The translations under genes were made by a program, and so were the position numbers. A stretch of 64,000 nucleotides of DNA, from the NCBI GenBank assembly GCA_018398585.1, contig JAGTTD010000025.1, positions 15,071,578 to 15,135,577 on the forward strand, given 5' to 3'. This DNA comes from Simmondsia chinensis. Its lineage: Eukaryota > Streptophyta > Magnoliopsida > Caryophyllales > Simmondsiaceae. How positions within the stretch are numbered: position 1 is the first letter of the stretch; every line of letters begins with the position of its first letter. Positions 60,470-64,000 of this stretch are shown here, one piece after another. A model generated the notes under the pieces. It searched no databases, was not told the origin of the DNA, and worked only from the letters and a program-made list of their open reading frames with translations.

Positions 60470-61860
60470 GCTAAGGGCCCCTTTGAAGGAGGAGCTTCTC
60501 AATGCGTCCTCCTAGATATGGAAGAGAGACGATGAGTCAACATATAGGACTAGCCAATTGGAGAAGGGATTTAGCAATCTAGTCAGCTGCTATGTCGGCT
60601 TCTCAAAAGCTATGATGTAAAGTATTGTGCCTCTCAATGAGGTCATTTTGGAAAATATCACTCACTTGTTTGAATTCACCACAGCACTAAGTATCATCCT
60701 CTCGTAGTCTCGATAACTACTTCGCTATACCCTTTCACCTCATAACAACCTTTCAGTATTAGCTTATGATTAGCCACTTTGCAGATTTTACAATGAAATT
60801 TGATAATAATATATATACCTAAAACATTCTATCCTCTTCTACCAAAGAGGGCACCAACACACTGTCACCGGATTCCATTAGAACTCTAAGTTAAGTGTGC
60901 TTGGGCGAAAGCAGTACCAGGATGGGTGACCTCTTGGGAAGTCCTCACCTTCAAGTTGGGGGCACTCGAAAACAACCTCTCTTCATGTTAATACCCTGAA
61001 GGGGGGAAGGTTGCGTACATTCACCCTCCCCCTCACCCTGCATAGGCGGGAGCCCTTGAGACACTGGGTATGTTCCACATTCTATCTTCTACTCTATTTT
61101 TAAGGATTATAAGTCTCCCTAAGATATTCCTATCCCATTTTACCCTCTCAGATTGCATGAGCTGCTTTCATCTTCAGATCCCTAGTGACCTCACTATTTA
61201 GAATCAACTTCGCTAGTATCATATTTGAAACATACCTATCATTTCAAAAGGAGACACTCTTAAATTCCCATCTTCCATCCAACTCCCCTTTCTAGAAGAC
61301 CTCTTGCCGTTGCAATTTCCTTCCAAGTCGAAGAGTCAAGACCTCTATGGATCAATGGTGAAAAGTCATCATTCTGTATATACTTTACCATACCCACCCT
61401 TACCAATGAAATGTGTGGGTTTCTGACACCTTCTAGTCAAATTTGCTTACGAAGGACAGATTAACAAACACTGTGCTTTTGAAGCCTAATTTAGGCCCCC
61501 TGTGCTTTTTGCTTACAAATGTTGTCCAAGACAATCAAATTCATATCTTCATTCATTCACCATTCTATTCTTGGATAATTTTCTATTTATTCATCACACT
61601 TTTTGCTATCTTTCTTAGGCATTTGAAAGATTAGATTGCATGGGTCAAGGTCATCCCTAGGGTTAATTGAATGAGCGTTGTTGTACCAGCTTTTGACAAA
61701 AGCTTTACTTTCCAAGAGACTAGATGCCACCAATCTTACTGCTTGGCTTGAGAACTGTCCCTTCTTGAACATGCAACCTGGGTATTTTCCCCTGGGTTGG
61801 AGCAATCTCCATGCCTTAGAAGTCACTTATCCTTTCTTTTTCTCTTTCGTTGAGTATTAC
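60470..61860 (-). pseudogene. L1-type LINE 3' fragment, interrupted by SINE copy 8
   Basis: The minus-strand frame at 61826-61587 has TSKAWRLLQPRGKYPGCMFK, matching the segment after reverse transcriptase in plant L1 LINEs. Near 61350, SSTWKEIATARGLLERGVGW matches the following zf-RVT approach. Below the SINE, 60480-60810 is a decayed RNase H-like region. All frames are broken. Confidence 0.55.
60834..61076 (+). mobile_element. SINE copy 8, full-length with 5S rRNA head
   Basis: ACATTCTATC flanks it on both sides (60824-60833 and 61077-61086). Positions 60848-60947 read as plant 5S rRNA, including 'caccggattccattagaact', the A box 'gttaagtgtgcttgggcg' and the C box 'aggatgggtgacctcttggg'. 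The body 'caagttgggggcactcgaaa' follows, then 'ggttgcgtacattcaccctc' and the terminal 'gggagcccttgagacactgg'. About 243 bp in all. Confidence 0.88.
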
Positions 61861-61869
61861 GAGAGAAAA

Positions 61870-62790
61870 TGATAGAAGATACATCAAAGTTTACGAGTTG
61901 ACCCGAGTCATTGAAATATGACTAGATTAGTTTTTTGAGCCTAGTGATTGCACCTGTTCTTGCCTCACAATGGAAGAAGCAATCGTCCACAAATAAGAGG
62001 CTATTAAACTTATAAGGTTGGAGGATAAATTAAATAGTAATACGAAACATGGGATTACATGATAATTGCTTCTTTTTTTGTGTGTAGCCATTAAGAGGTT
62101 TTTTCGATGTCTAAACCAACATTTTTTTAGCGTGTTGGTTAGTAAAAAGCATATCTTTATAGGAGTTTTGTAAATGGTGAAAGCAACTAGCTAGGTCAAA
62201 CTAGATGGTTCGAGTTTGCGCTTTAATAGCTCTAGTGTTCAATTTTACAAAGTTAATTCCAAATCCTTTACCCTTACTTTAGTTCTATATATTTTTGTTT
62301 TAATCTTTTGCATGTATAGGTTTAGAGAACTTTATTTACGGATGAATTAGACTATGTAATGATATTTGACATAAGGGTCTATTTAGAAATTTAAAAAAGA
62401 AATATTCATTTTTCTCTTTCATTTTCATTTTCATTTGTTAATTTCATAATCATTAGGAAAACAAATTTGAGAATAGAATATCCTAACAATTTTCCTGTGC
62501 AAAATTGCAAAATGAGTTCATGTTAGGAGGTTTTCTATTACTTTTCTTGTTTTTGAATAAAAATTATAGGAATAAGTATATCTAAAAAATTAATAAGTTG
62601 GTTATTTGATCCAAATGAGATCAGAATAATTAGGGTAAGCACTTCGAAATTGACTGGCCTCAGGTATGTCTAAATCATGGAGATTTGAATCTCGGTTCAG
62701 GTACAAATATCACTTGGAAGTTAGGGGTATTCAAAAGGGAAATGGTACATATGTACCTAGTTTATATCACATGTAATTAGGTACATGAAT
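61870..62790. other. AT-rich intergenic sequence
   Basis: No coding feature or clear repeat border recognised. Confidence 0.5.
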
Positions 62791-62799
62791 TGGCACGTA

Positions 62800-63330
62800 T
62801 ATTCTGGGAAACATCACACAATCAAGCACAAACGGAAGCATAAATCGAAACAAGAAATGAATTAACACAAAATTTATGTAGAAATCCTCTCACAACTAGA
62901 GGGAAAAACCATGGGACTCAAATGAGTGATTCATCCACTATTGAAAATTTTAATTACAACTTCGAATCATAACCCGAAGCCCAATCTAACAATCTCTCAT
63001 CCCATTTGTGACATTTGCATGATAAGTCACCAACCCTCCTTAATATAACTGTTGTATGGTGAGTCACCAACCCGCCTCAAACTAGTTACTGCATAGCAAG
63101 CCACAAACCCTCCTCAACTTAGCTTTGATAGAGAAAATTACAAAATCTCCCACTACTCTTAATCGAAACACCTCTTAAAACAAGTCTCTTTCCCCCTACT
63201 TGGGTGCCCCCGGGCATCCTTTTATAAATAACTCTAACCCCTCACGTCTTTGCTCTTCTTTCTCTTTGTTTTAACCATCAACCCTTAAGCCCCTTTCATA
63301 ATTGAGTTGCCAAGATTAATCAAATTTAGA
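62800..63330 (-). repeat. Copia LTR fragment
   Basis: 'tttatgtagaaatcctctca' and 'actagagggaaaaaccatgg' match the copia LTR phrase of element 1. Three units with 'gtcaccaaccctcct' mirror the triple repeat of the solo LTR at 55221-55629. Ends not defined. Confidence 0.5.
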
Positions 63331-63689
63331 ATCCAAATCCAAATCAAACTTATCTAGGTAACCAATCTTACTCAAATACAACTAAATCATATCTTACCAA
63401 ATGACAACTAAATCATACCAATATCTAATTTTAAAGTAGCAACATTCTAAACAGTATAGCAATGCTCCAGTTGAAGAACACCCAGTAGAAATAGTTTGGA
63501 AAATAGTTTTTAAATTGTTTTTTAACTTTTCTAATAGAGTACGAAAATAAAACCATTGGTTTCCATTTTTTTCAATTTAAAAGTTGGAGTTTTAAACAAC
63601 TTCTACAATTTCTCATTTTTTATGAAAAACTTTCTACAAAATAAAAATGTTCTATTTCTTGAATCATACATGTAGGCGTTTGTTGGGGG

Positions 63690-64000
63690 AGTTGAGACAC
63701 TTCTTGTGTCTTGAGGTTGGGCGAACCAAAGATGGTTTGTTCTATGCTAACAAAAGTATGCTCAAGATCTTCTTGAGAAGTTTGGAATGCTAGACTGCAA
63801 GCCAATCCTAACCCCAATGGAGGCCAATGTGAAACTCTGCTATACTGAAGGTAAGGATTTGAAAGATGTGATTTTGTACTGGCAACTGGTAGGATATCTG
63901 ATCTATCTTACTCTAACATGACCTGACATCACCCCACGTCATTGGTGTGGTCAGCCGATTCATGCAAAAGGTAAAGAAGCTGCACTTGGAAGCATTACAC
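63690..64000 (+). pseudogene. Copia pol fragment (RT end/RNase H start), runs off the window
   Basis: The text YAQDLLEKFGMLDCKPILTP, MEANVKLCYTEGKD and YWQLVGYLIYLTLT is the copia block after reverse transcriptase. A stop replaces the R of the LTRPDI motif near 63920. A frame change near 63935 precedes GVVSRFMQKVKKLHLEAL. The left border is near 63690 and the right border is outside the window. Confidence 0.7.

Noticed and set aside
60848..60947. A functional 5S rRNA gene
   Set aside because: Single, diverged, inside a SINE with target duplications, and without the tandem spacing of 5S arrays or a T-run terminator after the 3' end.

Overview
This is nuclear DNA from a flowering plant, probably a eudicot. 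It is AT-rich, carries two intron-containing genes typical of plants, and is dominated by plant-type Ty1/copia and Ty3 LTR retrotransposons, RTE- and L1-type LINEs, SINEs and MITEs. The species cannot be named from the sequence alone.

Only two host genes are supported, both on the minus strand. (1) An equilibrative nucleoside transporter (ENT/SLC29 family) occupies 1750-21341. I could place nine coding exons with GT..AG borders that join without a break into a 409-residue protein. A TATA-like site lies near 22.49 kb and there is a likely 5'UTR intron. (2) A NOSIP/CSU1-type RING E3 ubiquitin ligase occupies 40835-55972. Its two coding exons join in frame into a 306-residue protein, separated by an intron of about 14.2 kb. 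Both reading frames look intact although their introns are packed with transposons.

Layout: 1-1750, 3' flank of ENT with a SINE and a MITE that ends close to the stop codon. 1861-14416, the 12.6-kb last intron of ENT. It holds a copia element (1895-10538) with a very young Ty3 element (2378-8005) nested in its LTR, a LINE RNase H scrap, a second copia deletion derivative (11180-14054) and a decayed duplicate of part of exon 8. 14417-21341, the remaining ENT exons, with SINEs, MITEs and a 62-base C homopolymer in the introns. 22-23.7 kb, the ENT promoter region and a MITE. 23.7-38.7 kb, an intergenic retrotransposon cluster: a truncated Ty3, a copia with LTRs of about 2.2 kb inserted in another copia, and a solo LTR. 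38.7-40.8 kb, SINE and MITE remnants downstream of CSU1. 41.5-55.7 kb, the CSU1 intron: a Ty3 element inserted in a SINE, an RTE-type LINE inserted in that Ty3's LTR, an LTR-bounded element carrying an intronless PDS5-like cohesin-cofactor fragment, and a solo LTR. 56-64 kb, the CSU1 promoter region, a PIF/Harbinger-like element with nested MITEs, an L1 LINE carrying a SINE, and copia fragments at the right edge.

The most notable signal is a SINE family with at least eight copies here. Its head is a 5S rRNA sequence and its body ends in a (GTT)n tail. The same body forms the 3' end of the RTE-type LINE at 42188-44998, which suggests that this LINE supplies the SINE's mobilisation machinery. 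The second is capture of a PDS5 cDNA between two LTRs.
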